DNA of 64,000 nt from Pratylenchus scribneri (lineage: Eukaryota; Nematoda; Chromadorea; Rhabditida; Pratylenchidae), in the NCBI GenBank assembly GCA_030063045.1, contig JAQSEB010000157.1, forward strand, positions 124,001 through 188,000. The letters are read 5' to 3'. Shown here piece after piece: positions 21,501-33,595 of the stretch. Every line of letters starts with the position of its first letter. The stretch's first letter is position 1. The notes under the pieces are model-generated. The model was not told where the DNA came from, searched no databases, and saw only the letters and a list, made by a program, of their open reading frames with translations. Both the position numbers and the translations under genes were made by a program.

Positions 21501-22481
21501 GAAATTCGCTGCCTTCTGGCCGCTTCACTTTCCACCTTTCCCTCCAATTGCATTTCACAATCACAATTATATTTCCGATTGCTGATGACCAGACGTCTAT
21601 TAGATAAAAAAAAATAAAATTTTTTCATTAATCTTTTATCCAAAGTGATTGGGATCATTTATGTAAATAATATTCTTTTTTAAATAAATAAATAATTTGT
21701 ATAGAAATGAGATTTAAATTGGAAGGTGTCCTTTATTTTTTTTTAATTTATGAAAAATATGGATGAAAAAATCGCATGTATTGACAGTGTAAAAATCTGA
21801 ATTATTTAAAAAAAAGATATTTTTTAAATTTTTCAAAATGAAAATTGACATATTGCCTTACTGAAAATTGGTTGTTATGTTCAAAAGAAAAGTTCAAAAG
21901 TTGGAAGAAATTGTTCTGATTGTTTCGGAAAATTTGTTATTTTGTGTTTCGTTCCAATTCTTTGGAAGTTTATTTATTATCTTCCGGAAAGTTATTAATT
22001 TTGTTCCGAAAAGTTATTTATTTTGTTTTCCTTCCTATTGTTCCGAAAATTGTTTAAATAAAAATTTAATAAAAAAATTCATAGATTATCATTTTTATTT
22101 TATTTTCATTTAATCATTATGCAGGAACGCTTATACTGTTTTTTTTTTATTAAAATCTAGACCGAGACCGTGACTGATCGGAAAATTTAATTTTTCAAGA
22201 TATAAAATAGCAAACAAATAAATGTTAAATTTTGTGTAAATTATATAAATAATATTTGGATGCTTTTTTTTTGTCAATTTCGGCATCGAAATTATATCGT
22301 TTTAAAATGGAAATAGGAATTCAAATAGAAACTTTCCCGAGTTTTTGTTATAGCCCATCTGACTACAAAGTACAAACCGAAAGAATGCGCCACATGCCCG
22401 GCAGGTTATTGCTCCATATTGAGAGATGGCATTTGGCGAATCGCAAACAGTGCATAATTTGTTGTTCTTTTTTCGTCCCAT
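18559..22481 (-). CDS. Nuclear hormone receptor, copy 2 (intact, 395 aa)
   Basis: Exons are 22378-22481, 21445-21596, 21047-21106, 20813-20997, 20612-20773, 19781-19929, 19624-19736 and 18559-18821 (1188 nt, open throughout). The start is MGRKKNNKLC. Zinc finger 1 is CTVCDSPNAISQYGAITCRAC, then GAFFRR across the first junction. Zinc finger 2 ends CRGCRRRRCLEAGM. A short Lys-rich hinge (exon 3) leads to a ligand-binding domain with FSRLNLNDQ (helix 3-5 signature) and YAKTLLQFEQMRFG near the C-terminus. It is a ligand-regulated or orphan transcription factor acting in the nucleus, of the nematode supplementary NHR expansion (family knowledge). Exon 3 is 24 nt shorter than in copy 3. Intron 5 uses a GC donor (CAG/GCAAGT); the GT 14 nt downstream would break the frame. 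Introns 5 and 7 hold insertions absent from the paralogs. Confidence 0.88.
19049..19249. mobile_element. MITE-like G-rich element in NHR copy 2 intron 7
   Basis: About 200 bp bounded by 13-14 bp inverted repeats (taataccgtataac / gttatacggtatt). The inside is rich in GGGG and CCCC tracts (ccccctgggggttt, gagtgggggatta), unlike the AT-rich intron. The matching introns of copies 1 and 3 lack it. No clear target duplication was read. Confidence 0.55.
19960..20575. other. ~600-bp insertion in NHR copy 2 intron 5
   Basis: This intron is 682 bp in copy 2 but only 80 bp (copy 1) and 59 bp (copy 3), so about 600 bp were gained. No terminal repeats, RT or transposase signature could be seen. An 80-codon plus-strand frame at 20085 has no recognisable domain. 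Confidence 0.45.
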
Positions 22482-23938
22482 TATGTTTAAAATAATTTTT
22501 GAATTGATTGACTGGGGTGAATAAATATTAAAATTGATTCTGGGTAAAAAAATTGCGAGAATGATTTCGCATAAATAGGTTAATAAAATACTGGAAAATA
22601 GAGATTGACGAGACGTGACTCTTACCCAGAATTTTCCGAGAACCCAGCCAAGACTCAAACTGATGAGACCCTCGGTCGAGGTATCGATCGAGTTTTTTCT
22701 TAAAACCGAAATTGAACTGAGACCGAGAATTTTCCGATATCGAGACTGGGCGTTTTCGGAGACTCTCGATTAAGATCTCAATTGGATCCGTTGCCGATCT
22801 CTATTGGAAAAAAAAGTAAAAAAAAAATGATGCGGTCAAAAATTTATAGGTAAAATTTTTAGAAAATTGGGTTAGCAAAAAAAATTCTGTATATATTCAA
22901 AATGTTTGGAAAAAATTCCTCTATAATATGATAATATCTGTCGAATGCCAAAAAGAGCTTAATATTATGATATTTCTTATTTCGATTTTTTCTACACCAG
23001 TATTTTAATAATTTGATAATTAATTTTTTTAATAAATTAAAAATTTATAAAATAAGAATTTAATAGAAAAAAAGGGACCAATGTGAATAAAAATTTAATA
23101 TGGAATAGAATTGCAGATGGAAGGACAGGGATTGGCAATCGATAAATACGAAAGATTAAGCGTACAATTTATTTAATGAAAATATTGAAAAAGCCAAACC
23201 ATTTATTTGCGTGAGGGAGCACAGTGTTTGGCTCTCAATTATATAATACCATTCACATTAAATTTAAGGACAAACTAGCATGGGATTTTATTTTCACATT
23301 TTCTTGCTTTAATACCAATTTTACGTTAATTAATGGTAATACTTGACTTGGGAGATTGCAAGGGAAATAAATGATAGATTGGGAGATGACAGACGACTGT
23401 CAATCATATTGACTATCAGTGGGGGATAGAGCGAATTAATTTCTTTTGGTTGTAATATGGAAATTTTATCAAATTGCCAATAAATGAGAATAATAGAGAG
23501 AAAAATCATATAAAATCAGGAAATTTTTTATTAGCATTATCATTTCTCAAAAAATAAAAATAAAAATTGAAAAATTACTATGCAATTTCACAATGAAAGG
23601 ATTTTCGTAAAAATTGCCTTAGCTTCCGAGGAATTTTCATAAATTGGCTTGGCCCCTGAAATCATGAAAATAAGAGAAGCAATGGAATTTTTCGATGCCA
23701 AAAAAAGTATAGCTCAATAAATGTTGACTGGAAAATTTGTTTTCATCGGTTTCTAAATTCTAAGTCAAATTTAATGATTTTATGAAAGACCGTATGGGCT
23801 AAATTATTTAGAAAATATATAAATTATAGAAAATTTTTAGATAAAATACAATAAAAACCAACTCAATTAAATTTAATATTAACACAGTCCTCATTAAAAA
23901 TTTAATTTTGAACAAAAATATTGTATAATTTAATCATT
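22482..23938. other. Intergenic between NHR copies 2 and 3
   Basis: Homologous to 8299-9762 plus the flank after 18332. It includes the conserved block at 23131-23232 and the empty insertion site of the LTR element at 23711-23715. No gene is seen. Confidence 0.6.
23131..23232 (-). promoter_or_regulatory. Conserved non-coding block upstream of NHR copy 2
   Basis: Same block as at 9195-9295 (ggcaatcgataaatacgaaag ... tgagggagcacagtgt), about 650 bp upstream of this gene's ATG. Confidence 0.45.
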
Positions 23939-26619
23939 TCATAAGACCAATGGAAGTAATACTTTTGGCATTACAGCCGAAAATTTTCCCTGCTCATAGA
24001 CAGTGTCAATGTAGGCCAACAATTCTTTATGTTTATGCGCTGTACTAATCGTATTCCAAAGCACTTGAAGGCATTCGGCATAGCGAAGTGCGCCCCGTTG
24101 TTCACCAAATCGCATTTGTTCAAATTGAAGCAATGTTTTGGCATATATTTCTGTCTCCTCGTTCATTATTTGTTGACCATATTTGGAGAGTGCAGGAATT
24201 GCTTTAATATGTTAATGGATTGATTTAAATTAAATAGATTAAAATCCTTTTAATTGTGAGAAATATTTAAAAAGGCAAAAAAAATATTGAAAATGGCTAA
24301 AAGATTTTAGCCGTTTAGGTTTAATGGTTTGTCCTAAATTTTCTAATCTTATACCCAATCGATAGATTTCTTCGCAATTCATCGTTTGATAATGATTCAA
24401 TTTAGGTTAAACCAAGTTAAACTTAGTTCTAAACCAAAAAACACGAAATGGTTTATACGGTAAAAACTCTTAATTTTTTTTATCAAACTATGACAAATTG
24501 CAAAACAATCGACGCAACTTATGTGTTCTATCGAAATAAGATAAACAATTAAACTATAAAAATCGTTTCGCCATTTTCAATTTTTTCGCCAATACTTTTA
24601 TTTTGTGATATTTTCAAAAAAAAAAAAATTAAAAAAAAAAGAAATATTTGAGTTCATTTTTATAAAAAATACTAAATTAAGAGTTAGATTTTGTCGAAGA
24701 GAATTGCTATTTATAAATTTTTTAAATAAAATTTTCAACAAATTTTTCTTTTTATTTATTTAAATATTAAAAAATTAATTAAACCTGAATTTGTGAACAA
24801 CATTGCTAAAATGAGAACATATTCTTCTTGACTAGGTGAAATTTGCAAAAAATTTTTCATTGGCAATGTGAAAACGGCCTCTGCCATATTTTTAATTCTA
24901 AAAATAATTTTTTATTTAATTTATTATTGCTTTTATTCGAACATAGGTTCATCATTTGTAGATTTTGTAAACAATTGAACATAGGGATAATTGAGAATTT
25001 CCATCATTTCCGTATCGGCTTTCATTTTCATTGAATGAAAATAGCCAATTAAAAAGGAACAGGCCAATGCAAAACCGCGAACCGAGGCCACCTTTAAGTT
25101 TCAATATTTTAATTTTTTTTTAGAAAATACCTAATTTAATAAAAACTAACCCGATCATTCAAATTAAGACGCGTAAATGCCGGTAATGTTTTAGCCAAAT
25201 CAATGCATATTAACAAATTTTTAATGAATGAATTCGGCTCGTTATGAAAGAGACCATATTTTTGTTTAATTTCTATAAATTTTTCTATATCAAATAATTG
25301 GGTTGGCAGATTCTAAAATAATTTAAAAAATAAAAAAAATAGTCAAAAAGAAACTTTATAATAATGGGCATGTGCCAATAAATTGTCATTGGATTGAATC
25401 AATTGTTCAAATTTGGAAAATTTGTCAACGAAACTTTTGGGAAATCCAACGACATTCAAAAAAATATGATTGGCTTTCTCTTTAATTTCTAATAATTTTT
25501 TAATTAAAAAAAGTCCGTTCCATTCTTCTGGCAAAGAATCTGCACAATAATTAATTTATTACTATTAATTCAATAAATTAAATTAACCGAAACCGATAAA
25601 AAGTTGCGGTTGCTCTTTCTTGATAATGATGGCCTTATTTTCAAATTTGTTGACAGCATTTTCAAATTTATTGACAGCTAAATTTTTGAAAAAATAAAAA
25701 AAATGTAAATTTATGGTTTTTGCTCATTATAATTAAATTTTTTAGGGAATTAGCAAATTTGTTATTTTTGGTTAAATTTATTAGTGGAAGAATTCGTAAA
25801 TTTGGCGAAAATTGCAAGTTTCTTAAAAATTGCACTTTTTTTCTGACAAATTAAATTAATGTTTGATTCAATTATTTGAAAATATCTTATAACTCTAATA
25901 TTTTTGGGTGCCTAAAAAATCCCAAAATTCATCATACTTTCTTCTCTCATCCCAGCCTCAAGGCATCTTCGCATTCGACATCCACGGCATTTTGAAATTC
26001 GTTGCTTTCTGGCAATTTCACTTTCCATCTTTCCCCGCAATCTCACTTCACAATCACAATGGTATTTCCGATCGCTGATAACCAGGCGTCTATTAAATAT
26101 TCAATATTTTCATTGGTTCAAGGTGGTTGGGTCATTTAAATAGCTTTACGACAAATGAGGATAAAACGATCTGATGCCGATAGTATTTTAATAGTTATAA
26201 AATTGGCTACGAACTTATATCAAAAGCATTGACTAATAATGAATATTCACGGAATTATGGCCAAAAACTGTTGGTTTAATTAAAATTGTTTTCTTTGTCT
26301 TTTTGGCCATAACTATAACTATAACTAGGTAATAATCAATATTGGTCAATGATTTTGTTATCATTTTTAGACAATTTAATGCCTTATAATATTATTTAAA
26401 CCATGCAAAAATAGCTATAACACCATCGAGATTAGACCGTTTCGTCCACAATTATCGTACCCGCAATTATCGCATAGCTATTTCCCAAAGTTTTGCTAGA
26501 GCCCATCTGACTAACCGAAAGAATGCTCCACATGCGCGGCAAGTTTTCGCTCCAAATTGACTGATAGCATTTGGCGACTCGCAAACCATACAAAAATTGT
26601 TATTACTTTTTCGTCCCAT
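23939..26619 (-). CDS. Nuclear hormone receptor, copy 3 (intact, 403 aa)
   Basis: Exons are 26516-26619, 25938-26089, 25594-25677, 25355-25539, 25151-25312, 24943-25091, 24785-24897 and 23939-24201 (1212 nt, open throughout). The start is MGRKSNNNFC. Zinc finger 1 is CMVCESPNAISQFGAKTCRAC and zinc finger 2 ends CRGCRMRRCLEAGM. The ligand-binding domain contains FTRLNLNDR, where copies 1 and 2 have DQ, followed by VASVRGFALACSFLIGYF. Exon lengths of six of the eight exons equal those of copy 2 exactly. Intron 5 uses a normal GT donor (CGG/GTTAGT). The hinge exon contains an internal near-duplication (NKFENAVNKFENK). Intron 1 and intron 7 carry fold-back elements. It is the most diverged and outermost member of the tandem set. 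Confidence 0.88.
24300..24590. repeat. Fold-back repeat remnant (family B) in NHR copy 3 intron 7
   Basis: Contains the family words 'aatggtttgtcctaaat', 'atacccaatcgatagat' and 'ggtttatacgg', with related but inverted words inside. Better copies lie at 55845-56090 and 42004-42430. Confidence 0.45.
26150..26485. repeat. Fold-back repeat (family A) in NHR copy 3 intron 1
   Basis: Contains ggccaaaaactg ... tttttggccataact as inner inverted words and ends with gaccgtttcgtccacaatta. It is related to 39868-40226 and 48340-48690. Confidence 0.5.
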
Positions 26620-28381
26620 TATGTTTAATTAATAATTTTAGAATTTATTGACTGGGCAAATAATTAATTTTTTGATTTATTTAAAAAATCGATTCTGGGC
26701 AAAAAAAATTGCGAGAAATGATGACGAATAAATTAATTAATAAAATAATGCAAAAAACAAAATAATGGATAGTCATAAAACTTGGGCATAGGAAAAAATT
26801 GTGACTATAGTATGTATATGTAGAGGCATATTATTGGCCAAAAAATTCCGTAAAATATATTCAAAATGATAATAATATCCGTTGAATGTTTATAGTCTTT
26901 ATTCCTGGGACTAATATGATTCGAGACGAGAGTGGGCCTAGGCTCTCGCGAGGGGCCTTCTCCGGATGCCTAAAACTTCGGTGGCCCAAGTAAGGGGATT
27001 GGGTTTAATTGGGCTAGACTTTAATATATATATATACGTTGTGAGGAAAAATTGTGATAACAAAATTTCGCAAAATGTGATGGAAATTGGAAATATGAAC
27101 ATTTTATAGGGTAAAGAATGGGTTTAAGAAGGCAGCAGATTGGGGCTATATTTGATTGAAAACGTGATTGGGTGATTTGGTTAGGAAAAGTGGGCAAAAT
27201 AGGATGAATAAGAATAGCCCTTAGGCATTATTGGCATTGGCACAAAATAAAGACTTAATATTATAAATTTATAATAATGGAGTTCGATTTTTTTCTATCC
27301 AATATTTTAATATCTGAAGAATTTAATTTGATATTTTAATTTTTAAATATATATTCTATAAATTAAACCTATAAAATGGAAATTTAATAGAAGAGAGGGA
27401 ACCAACGGGAATAGAAATTGGAAATGGAATTGAATAAATGGGAATGGGAGGAATGGGGAAGTAGTATGCGCAGTTGGCAATCGATAAATACGAAAGTGTA
27501 CACTTTATCGCAAGAAAGTATTGAAAAGGGAAAACCATTTGCTTGAGGGAGCACAGTGTCTGACTCTCGACTCCCGACTATGGCATCTACATCAAAAATG
27601 CATTTGGTTAGCTGGGAAAAGGTGGCTTATTGAGTGTCAGCATATGAGGGCACACTTTTGAGCACCCGTCGTTTGATCTCGCAATTTGTTCCCCATTTAT
27701 ATTTCGCCCTAGAAACGGTTATTTGGAGGTTACTCGATGATGGGGAATCCAAATTTGGCATTAAATTTTTATCAAAAAAATAATATATTTTTTATTATAA
27801 TCTTGAGTAATAATTACATAATTGAGTAATTACACTATCTAATATGTATATGTATAATTTTAATAGCGAAAATTGAGTCAACATAATAAGAAGGAATTTA
27901 TATAATTATGCGTTTATATAATTTAATAAGGAAAATTTGGCCACAATATTATAAAATTATACTCGTATTTATTAGGAGAAATTTGAATATTATAAAAACA
28001 TATGGACGTTTATATAAAATTTCTTGTGACACAATTATCCAAATTCGAATTAAATACATGAAAATAAATTACTCAAAATTATAATAAGAAATTTATTAAA
28101 AATTTGAACCCATTTTTGATGAGGCTTATTTAAAGAACATTGATACTGCGAAAACTTAAAAATAAAATACATTTTTTAGTTATTTTGGAATTTCAAAAAA
28201 TTTACATTTAATAAATCTTAAGATATTCTAAAAATAAATTTATTTTCAAAATTTAAGAGTGTAATTATTAAATTAATTAATTAGTCAAATTTTATTTATT
28301 TTAAATTAAAATTATAAAAATAATATTCAATAATATCAAATTGTTAAAAAATGAAAAATATTTAATTATTTTTATCATTCT
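26620..28381. other. Intergenic region
   Basis: Upstream flank of NHR copy 3, including the conserved block 27468-27568, then very AT-rich DNA from 27770. A GC-richer stretch at 26920-27010 (gagtgggcctaggctctcgc) shows no gene. Confidence 0.5.
27468..27568 (-). promoter_or_regulatory. Conserved non-coding block upstream of NHR copy 3
   Basis: Third copy of the block (gcagttggcaatcgataaat ... tttgcttgagggagcacag), about 850 bp upstream of the ATG. Confidence 0.45.
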
Positions 28382-30317
28382 TTAAATATTTTCTTCAATA
28401 GCATTGTGATATATTTTGACCAATGATTGCATATATTTTTGGATGAGTGCCAATACTGCATAAACAAGTGCAAGTCCAACCAAAAGCATGATTGCAATCA
28501 ACAAAATACTCCAAATGGCATTTTCTGATTTTGATGGGTAGATATCGCCTACAAATATAATTATACTGTTATTATAATATAATTTTTTCAAATATTTATT
28601 TTGCCATTTGATTAATTAGGGTCTTTTTGTGCAAAAATATTTTTCCAATTTTTCAATTTTAATTTTTAATGATTTTCCTAAAATTTTATTTTCATTTAGA
28701 GTTAATCTTTTATTTTCTAAATTAAAATAATTAAGAACTGAAATAATTTTAATAAATATTTTAAATTAGCTTATGAATGAGTAAATCGATATTTACGTTT
28801 TTCATTCTCTTTTTTCGTTTATTTATTGAATTGAAAATTTAATTCGAAAAATTGCTTTTTAGGTTCAAAAATTTTCGGAAGTGTTAAACCAATCGTACTA
28901 TATAAGTGCGATTTATAAATATTAAAAATGATAAATTAGTTTAATTTTCTTTCTTAGGAGATTGCCTAAATGTGTTATTTTTGCCAAAAATATAAATTTA
29001 TTTAAAAAATATAATAATTTTTACCAAAGCCAATCGAAAGGAATGAGATCAGCACGAAATAGAGTGAAATACCTAATAATATATTTTTATCGAATTAATA
29101 TTCTATTGACCGAATTTTTACCATAGTTCCATCCTTCCAATTTAGTGAACAAAAATGCACAAAAAAGAATCCAAACTACAACAGCCGAAATTAGAAACCA
29201 TATTGGAAACTAAATTCTTAATTAATAAATTGCCTAAAATTATTGTCTTACCTGAAGTGATAAATCATTTTCAGCTTCATCGTTATCGCCTTTTTTCTTA
29301 ACATTTTTTATTTTCTTCCCATGAGACCCAAATAAACGGCAAAATTTCATGCAACTTTCTAGGAATAAATTTCCAAGTGAGAGCAGCACAATCAGAGCCA
29401 TTGGAATTCTTGAAAAATGAGTAATAAATACATAGTAAATTAAATAAATTTAATTTTTTGAGGTCATATATCTTAGAAAAATTAGGTTTTTAAGTATCTA
29501 TCCTACCTAATCGTAAGCCTAAATCCCATTCTAGGGCGTAAATAGACATGGTCAAGTTATATGGCCCAAAAATAAATTAATTTTCGTTAAGAAAATTTTC
29601 AGTAAATTCAGTCATTTTAATATAATTTGTAATTACTAAATAAAAAATTTACCCAACAAATGCATAAATAATGGTGAAAACACGTCCAGCTCCTGTTGTT
29701 GGTGCTTGATTTCCATAACCCTGAAATTTATTAGAAAAATTAAAATAAATTCTAAAATTCAATAAATAAGCTTGAAAGTATTTTTATAAAATTCTAATTT
29801 TATATTTTGCAATATTTTCCATTTTAAAACTCCATTATTATTACGAACAATTGTGGTGTAAACAGTAATGCAAAAGTAGATTGAACCCAGCAAATTCCAT
29901 TGTTGTTGTTCCATTACAGAATCTGCTTGGCAATTTGGCTCAATTTTAAGAAGTTTTCGACGTAATTCATATAAACTTAGAATTGCTCTGTTATAACTCT
30001 ACAAATATCCAAAAACTTCTAATAATTTCTATCAGAATATTCTACCTTTTTATCCGTCTTTGTTGATATTTGATCCAAAATATCCTGAAATTACATTAAA
30101 AATTAATAAAAATATTTTTAAATTAATTTTTAATTACATTGAACAATTTAATGCGTTCCTGCTTTAATACAGCAATTTGCTTGATTTCATTTGGACTCTC
30201 CAGAAAATGGAAAAGAAATCCACCAAAAATGGTATAAATTGCAAGGAGAATGATTGGAATCAACACTTTCAAGCCGTATTGAAATTTGGAATAATAGATG
30301 TGACATGATTTTAGCAT
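28382..30317 (-). CDS. TWK-type two-pore-domain potassium channel, 8 exons, 298 aa
   Basis: Exons are 30138-30317, 30046-30084, 29849-29998, 29653-29720, 29252-29408, 29122-29209, 29025-29072 and 28382-28548 (897 nt, frame continuous). TM1 is VLIPIILLAIYTIFGGFLFHFLE. Pore 1 spans the exon 3/4 junction: WNLLGSIYFCITVYTTI then GYGNQAPTTGAGRVF. TM2 is FVGIPMALIVLLSLGNLF, followed by a Lys-rich loop. TM3 is VVVWILFCAFLFTKLEGWNYG. Pore 2 spans exons 7/8: YFVLISFLSIGFG then DIYPS. TM4 is SILLIAIMLLVGLALVYAVL. Both selectivity filters (GYG and GFG) are intact. It is expected to carry background K+ leak current in the plasma membrane of nerve or muscle. The C-terminal tail is only about 15 residues, shorter than in most TWK proteins, so regulatory sites there are absent or lie in an unseen alternative exon. 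Confidence 0.9.
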
Positions 30318-31475
30318 TCGTTGGATTTGTTTACTTTTCTATCTATATATGTATTTGTAATATTAAAAATATTTTAAAAATTATTTTTTAAACACAAGTT
30401 TGGTTAAAGTTTTAGTTAATAGAAAAAATCTTAGATGAGTTATAAAAATTCGAAACTATGGAAAGTGGCAACTGGTAATGGAAATGTATATTTATATATT
30501 ATTTTTAAATGAAATCATTTCATTATTCATAATAATATAGTAAATGATACTTAAATTTTCAAGTCGATTCTCAATTCTTTTCTTATCCATTCAACAAAAT
30601 TTCATTGATGAAATCATCCGTAAAATTAAAATAAATACATTTTTCCACCAAATTTTATTCAATAAGAGTTCACATGAAAAGAATCATTGAACTGCCGTGG
30701 ATGGTGGAAATCACTTCAATTTAACTTTTTATTACAATAGTTGAGCAAATAAACGCACAGCCTTTCCTTTCATTAGTATATATTATATATAATATAATAT
30801 CAAATATGTGAATAAGAAAGGGAATAACAAACATTTCTTTCCATATATGACATAATCGTAAAAAACATTCGAAAATTTAAAAAAACGAAATAGTGTCTGA
30901 TTATAGATTATGTTAAAATAATTCTTATATTATTTTGATTTTTATAAATTGATTGGCAAAAAATACCGTATATGTTCTTTTAATTGCCCATGGGGAATTA
31001 TTCAATTCCTCAAAAATTGGAAAAATTTGGAGTCAAACTCATTAATTTTTTGACAATTTTAAACAAATTAAATTGAATTTTATAGAGTTTAAGGGAACTA
31101 AAAACAATAAAAAAATTTTTGAAATTCACTTTGTCAGGTGCTATGTGTCCTCAAAGTCGATGATGGGTAATTTATTAGAGAGTGTGGAATTAAAATTAGC
31201 ATATACGTTAATATGAATTTACAAAAAAAAATAATTTAAAAAAAAATATTTTTATTTTTGAACCCAAAAAATTAGCAATTTTCCAAATTCTCTCATCAAT
31301 TTTTAATCTTCTTGATTAACAAATTTGCACTCTTCTTCGTTTCAAAAATCAAATTAAATTATAATTCCCTTTTTAATCATCCCCGAAATCAACAAATTAT
31401 ATCATTAACAGTTTTATTTATTAATTATAACAAAAAGTGCAGCACAACGTGCACAATGCATAAATTTTAATTTAT
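30318..31475. other. Intergenic, no gene seen
   Basis: AT-rich DNA without exon-like stretches. It separates the 5' end of the channel gene from the 3' end of the next gene. Confidence 0.5.
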
Positions 31476-32941
31476 TTAAATGTCGTCTAATTGGACTTCA
31501 AGTTTGAATTTGGTTGCTTCCTCAATGGTATCGTAATTGGCGCATAACACATTGTTTTCACCGCCTGGGCCTAAATATTTTCCATTCACTTTACATTGAA
31601 TGATGAATGTGTTCGTTTCGTCATTATCCACGGGCATAAAATTGAACAGAAAACAGGGCTCTGGCTTTCCTTTATCATCCACGGGTGCGCGTTTTACTAT
31701 AAATAACGCAAATTGTTGCGTTTAATAAATGTATTATTATTTAAATGTGCTTGCTTAATTAAAATAATCCTAATTAATAAATTATTTTAAATTTTTTTTT
31801 TTTTAAATTTATTTGAAAAAATTTCCCATATTTTTGCGTTTAATTTATAAAATACGACAATTTAGAGTTTTTTGTAAGACGCAACATATTGTATTTTTTT
31901 AAAAAGCAACAATTTGCGTTTTTATTACCTTTTTCTGCAAAACGCGAAGGCACCTTATCATCTTTGCGAAACCAGCATCTCTGACAGGTGAACTCGCTGG
32001 AGCCTGCATCGATACCAAATTTTCCAAAATAGGCGTTGTTGATCATCTTCAAAGAAATTTAAATATAAATTTGTAATTTTAAAAGCACTTTGTAAAATTT
32101 GCCATTGCCGACGGAAAGCAAAAAATCGTATTGCCGTTCGACACTTTTGTTTGATGAGACGGCATTGGATTTTGCATCATTTCCTTCCTTAGATTCCTGA
32201 AAAATATTTTTAGATAAATGTCGTTTGATTTAAAATATTATCTTCTGTTTTCAAAAAAAGATTATATCGATGATAATAGATTTTAAAAATATTCAAATTA
32301 CTTTATTTTTTAATATATTATCCTGTGAAAAAATTTGTAACGAAAAATTAACAATTCCAATAATACATATTTTATTTTTCATGTCAATCTTTTATTAGAG
32401 AAGGCTATAAAAATGGATATTCTTACTGGAAATTTTATCTCATTTTATCAATTTTTATATTATTTTTTTTTACGAAAAATTCTCAATTTGGCTCATTCCC
32501 ATTAGTAAAATTCCGGCACTTGACGGCTATCCCAGTCCAGATTTTTTTTTAGGTAACTAGGAATAATGTAACGGTAACTCCTACCTATAGGCTATAGGTC
32601 ATCCTATATAGAGTTAGGGTTTTAGGAGATAAGTTAAATCCCTAATCACCCATGAGGGGGTCATTTATTTCAAAAACAATCTGAACCAGGGATAACTGAC
32701 AAATACAAAAATTTCAATAAAATAAAAAAATTTTTACCATTTTCTCATCCACCATTTTTGGAATAGCAACCAATGTGAAAACGCAATCTTCAAATGAGCA
32801 TTCATCATTTTGATCACTGCAGCACACATTCGGTGATAATTTGACTGGTAAACGTACTTCCAGCAAACGTTTAAGCAAAGCGCTGCCCTTCAATTTGGCC
32901 AACTCCTCAATTTCGATGCGCAAATTTTCAATAGTTAGCAT
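31476..32941 (-). CDS. Uncharacterised 216-aa protein, 4 exons (possible beta-trefoil)
   Basis: Exons are 32738-32941, 32089-32196, 31929-32046 and 31476-31696 (651 nt, continuous frame). The start MLTIENLRIEIEEL is supported by the absence of in-frame coding upstream. There is no signal peptide or membrane helix. Residues 1-68 form a helical, then Cys-containing N-terminal part (VCCSDQNDECSFEDC). The remainder has the look of a beta-rich fold with repeated Gly-Lys-Phe/Tyr turns: SVGNGKFYK, FGKFGIDAG and VNGKYLGPGG, then CANYDTIEEATKFKLEVQL. Turn motifs of that kind occur in beta-trefoils such as fascin, but this is a weak resemblance. I do not recognise the family; a cytosolic location is inferred from the lack of a signal. 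Confidence 0.7.
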
Positions 32942-33595
32942 TATTGAAAACTAAATTTTTGTGCTTGAAAATTGGGAGATTTATTGCGTTTTTATTATTA
33001 AATATAAAATTATTTTGGCAATTTTTAAAAGGATTAATGCATATTTTTAATCATATTTTAGAATTGAAAGGCCGCTAACGATAAAAATAAGAAAGAAAGT
33101 AAATATTTGACAAAATTGGGGGTAACCTACTAAAATAATCTTTTTTTATTGTGGATAAAATGCTATTAATTGAAAATATATGGCGACTTCATTTTTGCCT
33201 CAGGGAAAATTGTAAATACTAAAAAATGCATTGAAGATTGTATCGAATGGACAATGGGAAAAGAATAAATGGAGTGCAGTTGGAATGAGGCGCAATTCAT
33301 CAATTCAGGCTTATTCTTATTTGGTTGACCCATTCTATTAAGGATGAATACAAATGGATGGAGAATTAAAAAATGCTTGGGAAATTGTCTCGGACAAACA
33401 TTTAAAATTTTATCAGAGGGAAATAACGATGAATGCTCCACTCTAACCCCAAAATTGTCATTCTATTGCTGAATAAGCCAATAAAAGGAATTCTTTGATC
33501 GTAAGATGAAAATGAAATATTTATGCGTTATGCCATAATAAATTTTATTATATTTATCTCAAATAAAATGAATAATATGCCGTTGTTCATTTCAT
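32942..33595. other. Intergenic, no gene accepted
   Basis: A 91-codon minus frame at 33166-33441 lacks a domain, a signal peptide and a splice partner, so it is not called. The remainder is AT-rich. Confidence 0.4.

Noticed and set aside
33166..33441. 91-codon minus frame
   Set aside because: No signal peptide, domain or plausible splice partner; composition like surrounding non-coding DNA.
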